In this document: positions 13,872 through 14,142 of the stretch, piece after piece
Position numbering within the stretch: the stretch's first letter is position 1
Layout: each line of letters opens with the position of its first letter
Source: a bacterium
GTDB lineage: Bacteria > Desulfobacterota > Deferrisomatia > Deferrisomatales > BM512
Direction: 5' to 3'
DNA length: 14,142 nucleotides
NCBI GenBank assembly: GCA_009724975.1
Contig: SRXB01000017.1
Coordinates: 1-14,142 of the forward strand
Program-made: the position numbers and the translations under genes
The notes under the pieces: model-generated
Told to the model about the DNA's origin: nothing
The model's input: the letters and a program-made list of their open reading frames with translations, nothing else
Databases searched by the model: none

Positions 13872-14010
13872 GCTACCCAATCGCTAGCATTATCCACAAA
13901 ATCGCAAAACTTCCTGCCGCCTGCTTCCGGCAACTGGCAATTTTTCCGGTGCGGCTCGCTTTGCCCGCCAAAAAGCCCCCATATTCGAAACATTTATCCG
14001 TGTTGCTCCC

Positions 14011-14038
14011 TTTACAGTCAGTTGCCCGGTGCTACAAT
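14011..14038 (+). promoter_or_regulatory. Near-consensus sigma70 promoter for the dodecin gene
   Basis: TTTACA (14011-14016) and TACAAT (14033-14038) each match consensus at five of six bases, separated by 16 nt. The transcript would begin near 14045 and reach the AAGGAGG ribosome site at 14061-14067. The preceding stretch 13872-14010 holds no believable gene. This is the strongest promoter match in the window and suggests steady expression of the following gene. Confidence 0.65.
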
Positions 14039-14072
14039 GAATTGTGAAGATAGAGAAAAAAAGGAGGGTGCA

Positions 14073-14142
14073 ATGTACGGAACCGAGAAAGTGTACAAGA
14101 AAATTGAAGTGATTGGTGTGTCGAAAAAGGGGATCGAAGCGG
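14073..14142 (+). CDS. Dodecin-family flavin-binding protein (3' end beyond window)
   Basis: Only 23 complete codons are in the window. They read MYGTEKVYKKIEVIGVSKKG followed by IEA. The segment VYKKIEV(I/V)G-S-x-x-x-IE is the opening of dodecins, small proteins of about 70 residues that form hollow 12-mers storing flavins such as riboflavin or FMN. The full protein should end about 140 nt beyond the window edge. The start is fixed by a strong AAGGAGG Shine-Dalgarno 5 nt before the ATG and by the near-consensus promoter upstream. The gene is too short here to check the flavin-stacking Trp and Gln residues. The similarity is short but distinctive. Confidence 0.75.
   Translation, partial: MYGTEKVYKKIEVIGVSKKGIEA

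Noticed and set aside
13746..14010. The tRNA-Arg gene as an integration site for a mobile element
   Set aside because: No integrase gene, no direct repeat of the tRNA 3' end within the window, and a normal gene follows, so nothing supports an element here.
13862..14047. A 61-codon + strand open frame between the tRNA hairpin and the dodecin gene
   Set aside because: It begins inside the terminator T-run and runs over the dodecin promoter; the sequence has low complexity and no ribosome site.

Overview
The window is a gene-dense, fairly GC-rich stretch of bacterial chromosome. Closely packed housekeeping genes, a very large multiheme c-type cytochrome, PATAN/Roadblock signalling proteins and a DUF3365-type haem sensor together suggest a deltaproteobacterial (Desulfobacterota/Geobacter-like) metal- or sulfur-cycling organism. 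This is inferred from gene content; no phylogenetic marker was compared.

Layout. (1) 1-5422, + strand: the 3' part of a type II secretion minor pseudopilin (GspK), a 72-residue Sm/KOW-like small protein, a DinG/XPD-family iron-sulfur helicase, and an ATP-dependent Lon protease with its own sigma70-like promoter overlapping the helicase stop codon. (2) 5419-8256, + strand: thiamine-monophosphate kinase (ThiL) overlaps lon by 4 nt. A hairpin-rich spacer of 175 nt ending in a terminator-like stem follows, then a phasin-like coiled-coil protein that overlaps an AarF/UbiB-type atypical kinase by 4 nt. (3) 8253-10379, - strand: a secreted protein with 24 CXXCH haem motifs, convergent with the kinase gene and sharing a CTAG that encodes both stop codons. 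(4) 10380-10679: a divergent, AT-rich control region with a 16-bp perfect palindrome and a sigma70-like promoter. (5) 10680-12641, + strand: a two-gene signalling operon. The first protein is a partly degenerate receiver + PATAN (DUF4388) + Roadblock/LC7-like fusion. The second is a Roadblock-like domain followed by two copies of a short IGP[IV]A/EIDD domain. A symmetrical bidirectional terminator follows. (6) 12698-13576, - strand: a membrane sensor with one c-type haem motif and a HAMP domain but no output domain. (7) 13746-14142: tRNA-Arg(UCG) with encoded CCA, a strong AT-rich hairpin, and the promoter, ribosome binding site and first 23 codons of a dodecin-family flavoprotein that runs off the window.

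The first half looks like ordinary housekeeping DNA. The part most worth attention is about 8.2-13.6 kb, where a 24-haem cytochrome, an undescribed-looking Roadblock/PATAN signalling pair and a haem-containing HAMP sensor sit together. A redox-sensing link between them is a hypothesis from position only. No mobile element, CRISPR array, integrase or phage gene was seen.
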